From Macrostomum hystrix (lineage: Eukaryota; Platyhelminthes; Macrostomidae), in contig CATNEN010000039.1 in NCBI GenBank assembly GCA_950097015.1, positions 8,014,501 through 8,078,500 of the forward strand: a DNA stretch of 64,000 bases, given 5' to 3'. Position 1 is the stretch's first letter. Each line of letters opens with the position of its first letter. Under the pieces are notes generated by a model. That model saw only the letters and a program-made list of their open reading frames with translations. It was not told the DNA's origin and ran no database searches. A program made the position numbers and the translations under genes. Below are positions 47,301 through 58,406 of the stretch, in pieces.

Positions 47301-50300
47301 AATTATCTTGTTTTGGTCCATAAAATTATGAACAGAGGTCGCAATATTGCAAGTCCTTTGGACAATAATAAACATGTCGAATTTTGATTGGGCTACTGCT
47401 ACTACTGCTAGTAGAAATGAAAGGTTTAACGCTACGAAGAAAAACGGGTCGCATCGAGTAGTTGAACTGTTAATAATACATTTTTCCAGCCGTGCTGGGA
47501 TCTGTCTACGCGCAGTACAGACAGCCAGTGCTGTCCAATCGTAGAAATGTGGCCAAGTTTTACAGGCGCACAATGGTAAGTGTCTTGCTCGACTGCAACT
47601 TCTGGTCGGACGGAAAATTTGTGTTTAATTTTAATTGTCCTTTTGCACTTTAGTTGGCCCCACATCCTAATTGAGTAGATGTTGCTGAGTCTAAGCTGGG
47701 ACTCTAAGATGTAGACTTCTGCCAATGCTATGTATTATAGCCAGATTGTTTGTAAGGAATTCATTAAATGGAACTTGATGACAATTCCTATCATAATATA
47801 TTCCTAGCTGTATGCCTACATGAGTTCCGCAACATGCAGCAGGCTAGCCTGCGGGCCAGGCCTATTTGGCGAAAGAGTAACAGACAGAAGGCTGTGAGTT
47901 AGCTGCATGTGTGACCTCTTGTTGCTGTGTGTATACTTGTAGTTACTGTTCGTTACTGTCCCAGGTGACAGACAGTATTTTATATGATATGGCTGTCCCA
48001 GGTGACAGACAGTATTTGATATGCTATACCTGTCCCAGGTGACAGACAGTGTTTTATATGCTATACCTGTCCCAGGTGACAGACAGTATTTTATATGATA
48101 TGGCTGTCCCAGGTGACAGACAGTATTCGATATGCTATACCTGTCCCAGGTGACACAGGTATTTGATATGCTATTCCTGTCCCAGGTGACAGACATTATT
48201 TGATATGATATTAGCTGTCCCAGGTGACAGACAGTATTTGATATGCTATACCTGTCCCAGGTGACAGACAGTATTTGATATGCTATACCTGTCCCAGGTG
48301 ACAGACAGTATTTGATATGCTATACCTGTCCCAGGTGACAGACAGTATTTGATATGATATGGCTGTCCCAGGTGACAGACAGTATTTTATATGCTGTACC
48401 TGTCCCAGGTGACAGACAGTATTTGATATGATATGGCTGTCCCAGGTGACAGACAGTATTTGATATGATATAGCTGTCCCAGGTGACAGACAGTATTTGA
48501 TATGATATAGCTGTCCCAGGTGACAGACAGTATTTGATATGCTATACCTGTCCCAGGTGACAGACAGTATTTGATATGATATAGCTGTCCCAGGTGACAG
48601 ACAGTATTTGATATGCTATACCTGTCCCAGGTGACACAGGTATTTGATATGCTATTCCTGTCCCAGGTGACAGGCAGTATTTGATATGCTATACCTGTCC
48701 CAGGTGACAGACAGTATTTGATATGCTATACCTGTCCCAGGTGACAGACAGTATTTGATATGATATTAGCTGTCCCAGGTGACAGACAGTATTTGATATG
48801 ATATAGCTGTCTCAGGTGACAGACAGTATTTGATATGCTATACCTGTCCCAGGTGACAGGCAGTATTTGATATGCTATACCTGTCCCAGGTGACAGACAG
48901 TATTTGATATGCTATACCTGTCCCAGGTGACAGACAGTATTTGATATGCTATACCTGTCCCAGGTGACAGGCAGTATTTGATATGCTATTCCTGTCCCAG
49001 GTGACAGACAGTATTTGATATGCTATACCTGTCCTTGGTGACAGGCAGTATTTGATATGATATACCTGTCCCAGTTGACAGACAGTATTTCATACAATTT
49101 TATCCGCTTAGTTGACTATGGCTTAAAATTAAATGTTATATTATAGATGTTTTTGTAACCTCTTCAACGCATATTATTATGTATTGTAAAGTTTTACTCT
49201 GTCAATTAGCCTTGTTATTTTTCCTCACCTGTCCACAATTAAGGCGTTTTACTGAAGTGGTTTGTGGCCCAAAGTATTAGCATGGAGAGACACAGGAAAA
49301 GTGCCAAACGGTCCAAGCGTTGGAAGACAGTAAGGATAGAGTATGTATGCCAAATTAAATTAACAATAAATCAAACACGTTAATACCTCGCGGTTTCACT
49401 GTGTGAGCCTCTACAACGCAATTTTAGTTATCTGGGCAATAAATTAAGCTGACAGGTTTGAAAACTAATTAACTGCCTTTATTCTCACAGAACGGCTAAC
49501 AACTTGGTTCAATTCGCAGAGCACTATAATGATTAGAAATCGTAAAAGTGCCAAAAAGTCGTCCCGTTTGCGAAATGTGAGCTCTTGCCTACTGAAAGTA
49601 GCGTTGTTCGCGTTTTCTCTTAAAATGCTGCAATAAAAATCGGCTGACACTGCGGAACCTCTTGCTAGTGAACTTTGATTTGTGTAGCAGATTCGTTCCA
49701 ATAAAAAGAATAATAATAATAACTCACCCAGGCAGCCTTCTCACCTGGTTCACGGCTGAGGGACTTAACATTATAAAGCATCGGAAGAGTGCCAAGAAGT
49801 CATTTAGATGGAAGTCTGTAAGCCCGCAATCTGCAAAGTAGACCTCTGTAACCTAATCATATTTTGTTTCGGGCGAGTTTTAACAGTAACAAATGGCTTA
49901 AAAATATTGTCTCTCAATTATAAATGTTTGTACTTTTAGCCTCTGTTGAGTACTTTTTCATCCGGTTGAGCAATGTGATAATGTCGAATCGGCGCAGCGC
50001 CAAGAAATTTAATCGAATGCGCATGGTTAGTATCTATGCTACTGCTGTAAGTAGTAGCATTAATTTTGGCGATGCTCATTTCCGGTAATGTTCTCTAACA
50101 AAGACCTCTGTAACTAAATGAACTTAGTGTGACAAGTATTTTCTACAAACCTACTAGCTGAATATGTTTGTTGCACTTTTAGCCTATGTGGAGTGCTTTT
50201 ACAGGCGATTGGCTCATATAATCCTGTACAATCGCCGAACAGCCAGAAAGTCGGCCCGCCTACGCATGGTTAGTTTCAGCTTGGGCCTTAATGTATATAA

Positions 50301-52415
50301 GATATGCTTGGTGGTCTTTGTTGCAGTTTTATGAAAAGAAAACATTTTTCTACTCTGTCAATCTCTGCCAAATTCGATTAGCCCTAGTCTAGAAGAAGAA
50401 TTTTTTTATGAATTTCCTGATAAAAAAACTAAATTAAGCAACTCGCGACAACATGAAACTTGCATTCGACCTGGAAAAGAAGTCAGTGCTGGATAGTAGA
50501 AAGCGGGCTGGTCGATCTAATCGGATGAAGTCGGTAAATATTGTGCCATCTTAAATACGAATTTTAGAAGCGATGCTTCACTCCAGTGTACATTCTTCCT
50601 TCCCGGACTGCCCTCCACGTACACCACACTGGCTCCTGTGCTAACCCCTATCCCCTCACACCCCAGTGTACATTCTTCCTTCCCCGACACAAAACAGCCA
50701 AACCCCTATCCCCTCACACCCCAGTGTACATTCTTCCTTCCCCGACACAAAACAGCCAAACCCCTATCCCCTCACACCCCAGTGTACATTCTTCCTTCCC
50801 CGACACAAAACAGCCAAACCCCTATCCCCTCACCCCAGTGTACATTCTTCCTTCCCCGACACAAAACAGCCAAACCCCTATCCCCTCACACCCCAGTGTA
50901 CATTCTTCCTTCCCCGACACAAAACAGCCAAACCCCTATCCCCTCACACCCCAGTGTACATTCTTCCTTCCTCGACACAAAACAGCCAAACCCCTATCCC
51001 CTCACACCCCAGTGTACATTCTTCCTTCCCCGACACAAAACAGCCAAAACCCTATCCCCTCACACCCCAGTGTACATTATTACTTCCCGGCATCATTATT
51101 TTAACTCTTGTTTGCCCTGTTCGCTGCAACAATTTTTTCCAGCTATTTTGTTTGCGGTCAGAGTTGTTTATATTAGTTTGGGATTTTTAGTAAAACAAGC
51201 CGATCTTGCAAACATTATTTCTAATGGAAACTTACGAGAAACTCGTATCTTTAGGAAATGATATCAAATTTTCATGTTCGAAATTCAACTCTTCCAGTTA
51301 CCATTGGCAAATACTTTTCTCACGAACTGAAATGGATCCTTGTGCGCAGAAAGTCTGCAGCCAAGAGTTCCAGATTGAAACGGGTAAGATTCAATAGATC
51401 AATGCCGCTTTTCAGCAAAGCAAATCGGATTCCACCGACTTTAGCAAAAATGGTTTTGGTTCGTTGAGTTCCTGATTCATTGAAATCCTGGATCTTTGAA
51501 TTCTTGATTCCCTGAAGTACAAATTCATTGAAATCCCAATTCATCGAAATCCCAATTCCATAACATCCCAATTTATCGAAATCCCAATTCCTTAAATTCC
51601 CAATTCATCGAACTACCAATCGAAATCCAAATCATTAAAATCCCCAGTCCTTAAAATCCCAATTCATCGAAATCCCAATTCCTTAAAATCCCAATTCATC
51701 AAAATCCCAATTCCATAAAATCCCAATTTATCGAAATCCCAATTCCTTAAAATCCCAATTCATCGAAATCCCAATTCCTTAAAATCCCAATTCATCAAAA
51801 TCCCAATTCCATAAAATCCCAATTCATTGAAATTTCTATTCCCAACCTCCCGGCTTTTTTATTGCCTAAACCAACGAACCAGTAACCGGAAACCAATAGA
51901 TGGACCGCTGAAACACCACGTCGAAGCTAGTTCTTTTTTGTGCATTAAAAATAAAATTTAATTCGCTATTTCAACGAATATTTAGAAACATTTCCTGAAT
52001 TTGGCACTGCAGTAGTATGCGTCGAGTGTTTCTAGACCGTAAACAACGAGAGTTTTTTCAATAAAATATCCATCTCAAACAGAAGCTCAGCCGGCGTCAG
52101 AAGGCTTTCGAGACTCTGTTGCCGAATCTGTCGCCGGACGATCTTGAGCAGTATCGCATTGTGCTAACCAGAGATTTGACCTCGTCAGACGAGGAGGAAG
52201 AGGACGAGACCCTCCGAGTCCGCTGCCTGGCCTGGGAGTCGGCCCGGGTGCGAGACATCAAGCGCAACCTGGACGAAGCTTTCATGCGGCGATTCGCCAC
52301 CGTCAAACAGCGGGCCCAGCTAAGCAAGTGCGTCCGCGACGACTCCGTTAGAAGTCAACGACCCATTCCGCCTGGCACGCCTGAGTGGGTCATTGGGTCG
52401 GCCTTTCTGCCCTGA
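44328..52415 (+). CDS. gene C: family member with eight alternative variable exons
   Basis: Constant exons are 44328-44903, 45101-45168, 46650-46744 and 52083-52415 (TGA). With one 86-nt variable exon the product is 385 residues. The N-terminal domain (NTFSALTLFESTLLNAGML) is followed by a Gln-rich tract, then DDDCLLLEEES, an acidic-flanked hydrophobic patch. Exon 2 gives NLLKDTYKNLRG and HLFDFAKP; exon 3 gives NQTVAKKVIDQAQ and ETWR. The last exon gives KLSRRQKAFETL, LTSSDEEEEDE, LAWESARVRDIKRNLDEAF and RPIPPGTPEWV. Intron phases are 0, 2, 1, then phase 0 after each variable exon. An acceptor, GATTCCAG, ends at 44256. The basic variable segments suggest nuclear or nucleic-acid binding roles, which is inference. 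AATAAA at 52679 is a candidate poly(A) signal. Confidence 0.82.
44935..45055. repeat. short repeat in gene C intron 1
   Basis: About six units of GTGTCCGAGTAGTGTCAGTC fill most of this 197-nt intron. Confidence 0.9.
45272..46615. repeat. 1.3-kb array in gene C intron 2
   Basis: About 50 units of CAGGCAGATCATCAGCTCAG joined by variable CAGTCAGT or ACAGTCAGT tracts. It ends about 35 nt before the exon 3 acceptor. Confidence 0.95.
47490..47575 (+). CDS. gene C variable exon V1
   Basis: 86 nt, acceptor TTTTTCCAG, donor ATG|GTAAGT, 28 residues ending in SNRRNVAKFYRRTM. Phase 1 in, phase 0 out. Confidence 0.75.
47808..47893 (+). CDS. gene C variable exon V2
   Basis: 86 nt, acceptor ATTCCTAG, donor GCT|GTGAGT, 28 residues ending in RARPIWRKSNRQKA. 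Only this frame is open through the exon with the required phases. Confidence 0.7.
47955..49090. repeat. 37-bp minisatellite between V2 and V3
   Basis: About 31 units contain CAGGTGACAGACAGTATTTG and GATATGCTATACCTGTCC. Confidence 0.95.
49244..49329 (+). CDS. gene C variable exon V3
   Basis: 86 nt, acceptor AATTAAG, donor ACA|GTAAGG, 28 residues, VLLKWFVAQ then HRKSAKRSKRWKT. It closely resembles V4. Confidence 0.75.
49732..49817 (+). CDS. gene C variable exon V4
   Basis: 86 nt, acceptor TCACCCAG, donor TCT|GTAAGC, 28 residues, SLLTWFTAE then HRKSAKKSFRWKS. Confidence 0.78.
49940..50025 (+). CDS. gene C variable exon V5
   Basis: 86 nt, acceptor TACTTTTAG, donor ATG|GTTAGT, 28 residues, SVEYFFIRLSNVIM then SNRRSAKKFNRMRM. 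It shares acceptor and donor context with V6. Confidence 0.8.
50183..50268 (+). CDS. gene C variable exon V6
   Basis: 86 nt, acceptor GCACTTTTAG, donor ATG|GTTAGT, 28 residues, YVECFYRRLAHIIL then YNRRTARKSARLRM. Confidence 0.8.
50439..50533 (+). CDS. gene C variable exon V7 (31 residues)
   Basis: 95 nt, acceptor AAATTAAG, donor TCG|GTAAAT, 31 residues ending in DSRKRAGRSNRMKS. It is three codons longer than the others but still 3n+2. The splice sites are the weakest of the set. Confidence 0.65.
50590..51075. repeat. 58-bp minisatellite between V7 and V8
   Basis: About eight nearly identical units contain CCAGTGTACATTCTTCCTTC and ACAAAACAGCCAAACCCCTA. Confidence 0.95.
51298..51383 (+). CDS. 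gene C variable exon V8
   Basis: 86 nt, acceptor CAACTCTTCCAG, donor CGG|GTAAGA, 28 residues, TIGKYFSHELKWIL then VRRKSAAKSSRLKR. Confidence 0.78.
51470..51840. repeat. AT-rich repeat after V8
   Basis: Units of CCCAATTCATCGAAATCCCA and AATTCCTTAAAATCCC, about 16-32 bp, lie in the last intron of gene C. Confidence 0.9.
52083..52415 (+). CDS. gene C constant last exon
   Basis: It begins AAGCTCAGCCGGCGTCAGAAG after CTCAAACAG, in phase 0, matching the gene B last exon (KLNRRQK versus KLSRRQK). It is the common acceptor for all eight variable exons. Confidence 0.85.
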   Translation, partial: KLSRRQKAFETLLPNLSPDDLEQYRIVLTRDLTSSDEEEEDETLRVRCLAWESARVRDIKRNLDEAFMRRFATVKQRAQLSKCVRDDSVRSQRPIPPGTPEWVIGSAFLP

Positions 52416-54180
52416 CCTAATCATTCACTCGGGTTATTGTTATGGTTTGATCTTGCAGATCTATCGGAAGTAGGAAGAATCAATGCCTGTGGGTCTTTGT
52501 ACAACATCTGTCATATATTTAGCAATGTCACCAAATCTCAATCAAAACTGCAATGTAATTACTCTGACTTTAATCGTCTCTCAAATCCTTATCAATCTCC
52601 CAAATCCTTACCCATCTTCTCAAATGATTATCCTTCTCCCATAATCCTTGTCCATCTCCCAAGATCCTGTGTTAGGTAAATAAATTTTGTGATGAATATG
52701 TATATGCCAGCCTAACACAAGTTTACATAAGTTCAATCTAGCTCATTGTTCAACAACGTTATGTACTTTTGCTCTTTAAAGTGAATCACATTGAGACTAT
52801 TTTTCATAAGTACGAGTTTACTTTGACTTCATGCATGACTCACTTTGTAGCCTGTCAACTGGCGTTTTGCAATTGTTCTTTCTGCTGCATTTTATACTAA
52901 AAGTACTTTCTTAGCATTCGTGTTTTTATAAATGTTACCATGCTTACGGTCCATTAACCAATGTACTTCTGAGCTTGCACCTGCTCTCTCGTTCTGCATC
53001 TCTCCTATTCTCTCCCATTTAATTATTTAGTTTCAATGATATACGAGCTAAAATTAATTTGACTGGAAATCTATGCTAAATAAACATTGACATCGTTGTT
53101 CAGTTTGGTTTTAACATGCTTGCGTGTAATTGTTTTACATATTTGTTATTTGTGTGTTACTATCCGCAGCCAGAATTTATCGCCTATATAAGCGTAGGCA
53201 TGATTTTCGAAACTAAAAATACACAGTTTAATACTAGCTGACTTGTATTTGTCTTTATTAATGACAGCTTAAATTAGCAGTGCAAAATTATCATTGATAA
53301 TCAATCATGCTAGTGTTTGTTTCTACATTTAATTTTTACGTTATGACTATCCGTTCAATATTGGATTTAGTTCATATCGGTATCCTAATAACGTATTAAT
53401 ACTTACAATCGTAATATACGTGAACGATAGTTGTGAATAAATGCTTTAAAATGTTTGCCAGATGGCTAAACTAAATTTAGTATAATAGACTAGCAATTTG
53501 AACCCCCTCAATTTTTCTTTTAATTCTCGACATTTTCTGCGGTCTAAGCGTCTGTATCCACTTGTTTTGTTTGGGACTTGTCGACCCCAGATACAAATTG
53601 AACAGCAAATTTATCTGGGGTTAAAAGATTCATTTAATTGAGGAAGTGCCCCAGTCTACGGACTGAACAGCAGCTGTATGCAGCGCTATAGCTGCCACTG
53701 TCCGGCCCAACTGGCTAGGTGTACTTGCTATTACCTATATTCTCTTTCATCAACCATATTTCCGATCCCAATACCTATTCCTAGCCATTAAACGTACAGG
53801 AAAAACTATATTATAAATCATATTTGGGAAATTGATTTGTAAGTGGAAATGATTAAGGTATATTGAACTGATATTTAAAATTATCCATATCAATCAAAGC
53901 ACAGGTACATATTCATAAATTCATCATACGTTGGTGCCAAATTTTGCTATTTTATCGGGTTATCTACCAATAATGTAAACCAATGAGCAAATCTTTACGA
54001 CGGTATTACAAATCAAACAAAGTCCAACCTCGTGACGAAACAATCCGACGACAGGGGCGTTCAATCAAAATCACATTTTGCAGGTTGCGGCACGCAAATG
54101 TACGAATTTTCCACTATCGCTGGCCTAGAGTTATTGAATATTTGATTGATTTGCCATAAAATGCATCGACTGACTGACTC
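52416..54180. other. intergenic AT-rich DNA
   Basis: No gene is seen. A SINE family 1 fragment (CCAGTCTACGGACTGAAC, about 53645-53730) is the only recognisable element. Confidence 0.5.
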
Positions 54181-54755
54181 AGGTGGAGAAATTGTGGTGT
54201 ATTAAGATATCTAACCCCCGCGCAATTGTCTTATTTTGGCCATCAGCTCCCGCAGCTGATCAGTTATTCGGAATCAATTTTCATTGCCTGACTAAAGAAT
54301 GGCAGCTGAGACCCGATCAGCATCAGGACCGACTGGGGAATTTGAAGAAAATAACGACCAAAAATGAGCGATAGCGACATTATTTGCTGCGGGTGGAGGG
54401 CACGCCAAGTGTCTGCAAAACCAAACGGGCCTCATTAGCAATTTATCAGCAATTGGAGATGGCATGACATCAGCCTGGTAGCTGCCTGATTATGCCATTT
54501 TCAACGCAAGGCCGAATGGCGCAAGTGATAACCGTACGTCCTTCTCAAAATCGCGTGACGATTCGCCCAGCCTCCAAAGTCTTGGCCCCGTCATCAGAGC
54601 AAACCTGCGCCAGCTCCATGTAGCTTGATCTGCTCGCGACTAGACCCGACTCCTTGCTGTCGAATTGAGATATTTTAATGCGTGGCCCCATCAACCCAGC
54701 CGCGGATCGCTTCTTTGGGATTTAGGGATTTGGTGCTCCTGGGATCTGGGCTCAA

Positions 54756-54763
54756 TATAAATA
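54756..54763 (+). promoter_or_regulatory. TATA box of the GnRH-like gene
   Basis: TATAAATA lies 110 nt upstream of the ATG, followed by a GC-rich likely 5'UTR. It is the clearest core promoter in the window. Confidence 0.65.
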
Positions 54764-54802
54764 AGAGAATAGGCGGGTCGCCAAATCCGCCGCATCGCTC
54801 GC

Positions 54803-54846
54803 CTAAGAAGCAGCTCTCCAAGCAGCCACTCGCCAAAGCCAGTTTC
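54803..54846 (+). repeat. 44-bp direct repeat, copy in the GnRH-like 5'UTR
   Basis: Begins CTAAGAAGCAGCTCTCCAAG and is identical to 56262-56305. Confidence 0.9.
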
Positions 54847-54865
54847 TCACCGATTAGCCGCAAAG

Positions 54866-55617
54866 ATGCGCTTTGGTCTCATCGGTCTCCTGATGTGCGC
54901 TCTGCTGGTGCTGATGCAGTGCGCCTATGCCCAGCAGTTCCACTTTAGCCACGGTAAGTCATCGACTGTCTTCGCTGTGATTCGCGTAGTCTGTATAAAA
55001 CAGTTAAATTGTTTCTAAAGTCAGTTGCTCACTCGATCGAACACATCTTTCATCATTTCAGGCGTTAACGGTAAGGACGTATTGAAGAAGTTCGAAATGG
55101 TGTCTTATATCAACAATTAATTATAATGCTTTTCCAATTCTTAGTTAGCTTTTCATTCAGCTTAAGCTTTACGATCGTAATAATAATTGCTGACTTTGCC
55201 AATTTTTACTGCACTCCATTAGCTAATTCACGGCGCTAACAACTGAATGGATTTGTACTCATGGAGCCATAGACACTAAACCCCGAATCCTGATCCCGCT
55301 GCAGGCTGGAAACCGGGCAAGCGTGGACTCTCCGAGGAGGCCCATGCCGGCCACCAGATCTTCCGGCTGAAGAAGGGCTACCACTTCTTCCGCCTGAAGA
55401 AGGATCAGGAGTGCATCATCGGCGAGGAGGCCAAGACTCTGCTAGCCGAAATTTTGGTGAGCCTACCACGTGTGCTGATCAACGCGGTGGCGAAATGATT
55501 ACACTGCGATGCATTTTCAACCACCAACCGCCCCGACAACTGCAGAAATCCGCCCAGAGTGGCGCATTGTGCCCGGCCGACCGGCAGGTGATCGCCGCGT
55601 TCGTGCAGAACCTTTGA
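54866..55617 (+). CDS. GnRH/AKH-superfamily neuropeptide precursor
   Basis: The model has three exons, 54866-54953, 55305-55456 and 55546-55617 (TGA), giving 103 residues. A signal peptide (MRFGLIGLLMCALLVLMQCA, then YA) is followed at once by QQFHFSHGWKPGKR. Cleavage, pyroglutamate formation and amidation at GKR would give pQQFHFSHGWKP-amide. Its length and HFSHGW core match annelid and mollusc GnRH peptides. The phase-1 intron falls inside the peptide, between HFSH and GWKP. The rest is an associated peptide with two cysteines (residues about 61 and 88), a usual feature of the AKH/GnRH group. Role inferred: secreted hormone or transmitter acting through a GnRH-type receptor. It has its own TATA promoter and a poly(A) signal. 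Confidence 0.87.
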
Positions 55618-55798
55618 GCTGCAGCACCGCCGCGGGTGGAGATCGAAGTCCTGGAGGGCGAGAGATGATGATGACAGCAAGCATGATGAGCAACAACTTT
55701 CAACCAGCCCATTGTCCCATGCATCTAGTTAGCGCGTGATCTGATATGACTATTATAACAATCTGAGTTGCGCCAATAATTAACAGTTTTATTGACTA

Positions 55799-55804
55799 AA
55801 TAAA
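55799..55804 (+). terminator. poly(A) signal of the GnRH-like gene
   Basis: AATAAA lies 182 nt after the stop codon. Confidence 0.6.
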
Positions 55805-55819
55805 AACGAGATAAAGCAT

Positions 55820-58395
55820 TGCTGCAGGCCCAATGCAGTGCAGTTTCCAGTAATATTTGTCGCAGCTCGGCGTCTCATATAAAAATGTTACTATCTGCTT
55901 TTATTTGTCACGTGGGTTGCAGGCAAATTGGTACAGCCGCGGTAGAAATTTCCGTAACGTGCGTAGCAGTGAAAATCCTGTTCAAATTAAGATCACTTTA
56001 TTGCCATCGGTGCACTGTGATGTTACTGCATGTAATGATGCTATTAAGCTATTTATAGCGATCGAAATACAAAGCCGGACGCAAAGGACCGACGTTATTG
56101 TACACAGAACTGAAAAACGTAAAATTTAATGTAACTATCATTCAGCTAAATAATAAAATGTCTGACAACTTCTTGGAAGCTCTTCTAAGAAATAAAATTC
56201 TTAGAAGCTCGGGATGCTACATTTAACTTCAAAAGTATATACTGCTCGCCTTAGAAAGCGGCTAAGAAGCAGCTCTCCAAGCAGCCACTCGCCAAAGCCA
56301 GTTTCAAAGCAAGTGAACAAAGCAAGAAATATCTTGAACTATTATTCAAGAGGTATGCCCCAAGCTGTACAAATTTGCGTGTTAAGCAGTATTGGTTTTA
56401 GCATAAATCTAAGTTTATTTATGTATAGTCTCATGAATAAATGATTTTAGGGACTTTGAAAGTAGCAATTTTACAGCCAATCCAAGTAAGATCTATAGAA
56501 ATAATTAAAGTGGCCCTGCAGTGGGTACAATTTAATCTCAGCAGCACCCACGGCGACATCCGCCGGCTGTGAACTAAAAAATGAGTGCAATATATACCAG
56601 CCTCGAAGAATCACAATGCGTTTTTAAGCAGCAAAAATTCCGGTTGTATTCAGCTTACAAACGAAGGGAAAATTAAAGCTGAATTTATTTTGCATTGTAC
56701 ACCTTGAGGGTCATATTCATATTTTAAAAATTTGCCTAAAAGTACACATTTTTTGGCAGAATGTATATGTTCGTGCCAAAATAAACATCTCATTTGCTGC
56801 GAAAGTCTATTCTTCGGTCTTCATGCTTCCAGACGATCGTCTTCGTTGACTGAGTTCCAGCGAAGCCGTAACGAAGACTGACAGGTTATTCAAGCTTTCT
56901 ATACTATACCATACAATCGAATGATTTATACGCTTAAAGAATTTATTTGCTTTTGAAAAAAAGCTACTAACAAAAAGGGACGCGCGTCAAATATTTTATC
57001 TTGTCACTGTGCTTTTGTTTTAAACCTTTACTTTAAACTCCTTAATTTTTAATTTTGGTCGGCATGTACGCACATTGTCAACTTAATTTACAACAGTACA
57101 ACCATAACTTAACGCGGAAGAAATTGTAGGAAACAGACGAATTGCGTCGAGCAAAAGACGACATATAATTTTTTTCATGCATATATATCATGTTTACTCC
57201 AATTTCTTAATGCAGCATGATTAATCATTCCAAGAACAATAGAAAAGTATGTTGCATTGTGCTATGGGTGTTTCTGTCAAGACAAGACAAATGCAAAAGT
57301 GCACACTCATATATATACTATATATATTTAAAGTCATAAATATATTATTCTATACTCATTGTATTGAATCATTATTGTTTTCAGACTTGATGTTCACAAT
57401 AAAACTGTATTGTTTTAATTTGTTTGCTGTAAAAAGTAGGCCTGCTTAGATTTTAATTTAAATAGCTAATGGTGACATTTAGGACCTATCTTGTACTAAA
57501 AGCAACAGCCCTAATTCAATAAATGGCTAACAAAATATTACATTAAAAAATAAATTATGGTTATTAGAAATACTTTGATACTTTGATAGCTAGACTTTAA
57601 CATTTGATGGTAGGCCTAGACCTTGTGAAGCTATAATAGCTTATTGAATTTTTTAATAGTTAGGTGTGAGCCTATGTATGTTTGTAAATTAGTATTCAAC
57701 CAAACAATCTGAAATGATTAAGCAATTTTATATATTTCTGTAAATTTAGTAGTGTTTAAGCTCTGACTAGCTATATTTTTAGACTTTAGCAGTAGTTAAA
57801 TCTATAACTTTTTTGCTAGATTAGTGAGGCTTACTATACCATAGTCAGAATCATGCTGTGTGTGTCAGAAATGATAAAAACATTTCAGTGTTTGCCAGGT
57901 AGGTCCTACATAAAAATAGTGTTGCTAATTTATTCCTAAATTCATTTCACATTGTGTAATATGTGTGCACATGTTGTGGCATACTATTTAAAAAATTATT
58001 TTCTTTATACACAACAATATCATGAGTGTGGTTACAGCTTTTCTTTTAACTCAAGTTTGAGTTTTTTAAAACAATTATTTAAATTAATATTTTTCCTTGC
58101 TATTCAATGTAAGCATATGTTAGAATTTTACAATGCTAGTTCAGCATAACTAAAGGATCTCAGAAAAGTTTTTTTCTCATTAAAATTGGCATATCTTAAT
58201 ATTATTAAGAACTATGAATGCTTTTTTAGATAACTTTAACATATAACAGATGACAGAAATTTTCATAATCCATATTCTGTTTACTGTAAGTTTATATTCA
58301 GTCAATCAAATATAATTTTTTGTCTGTGTTTTTGTGTTTAAAGAAATAAGAGAGCCATGTTGTTATTAGAAGCTTTCAGCTGATGTATCTTTCAG
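55820..58395. other. AT-rich intergenic DNA
   Basis: No exon is supported. The only notable item is the 44-bp repeat at 56262-56305. Confidence 0.5.
56262..56305 (+). repeat. 44-bp direct repeat, second copy
   Basis: It is an exact copy of GnRH-like 5'UTR sequence (54803-54846), 1.46 kb downstream. No GnRH-like coding sequence follows it. Confidence 0.9.
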
Positions 58396-58406
58396 TTGAG
58401 TGAAAA

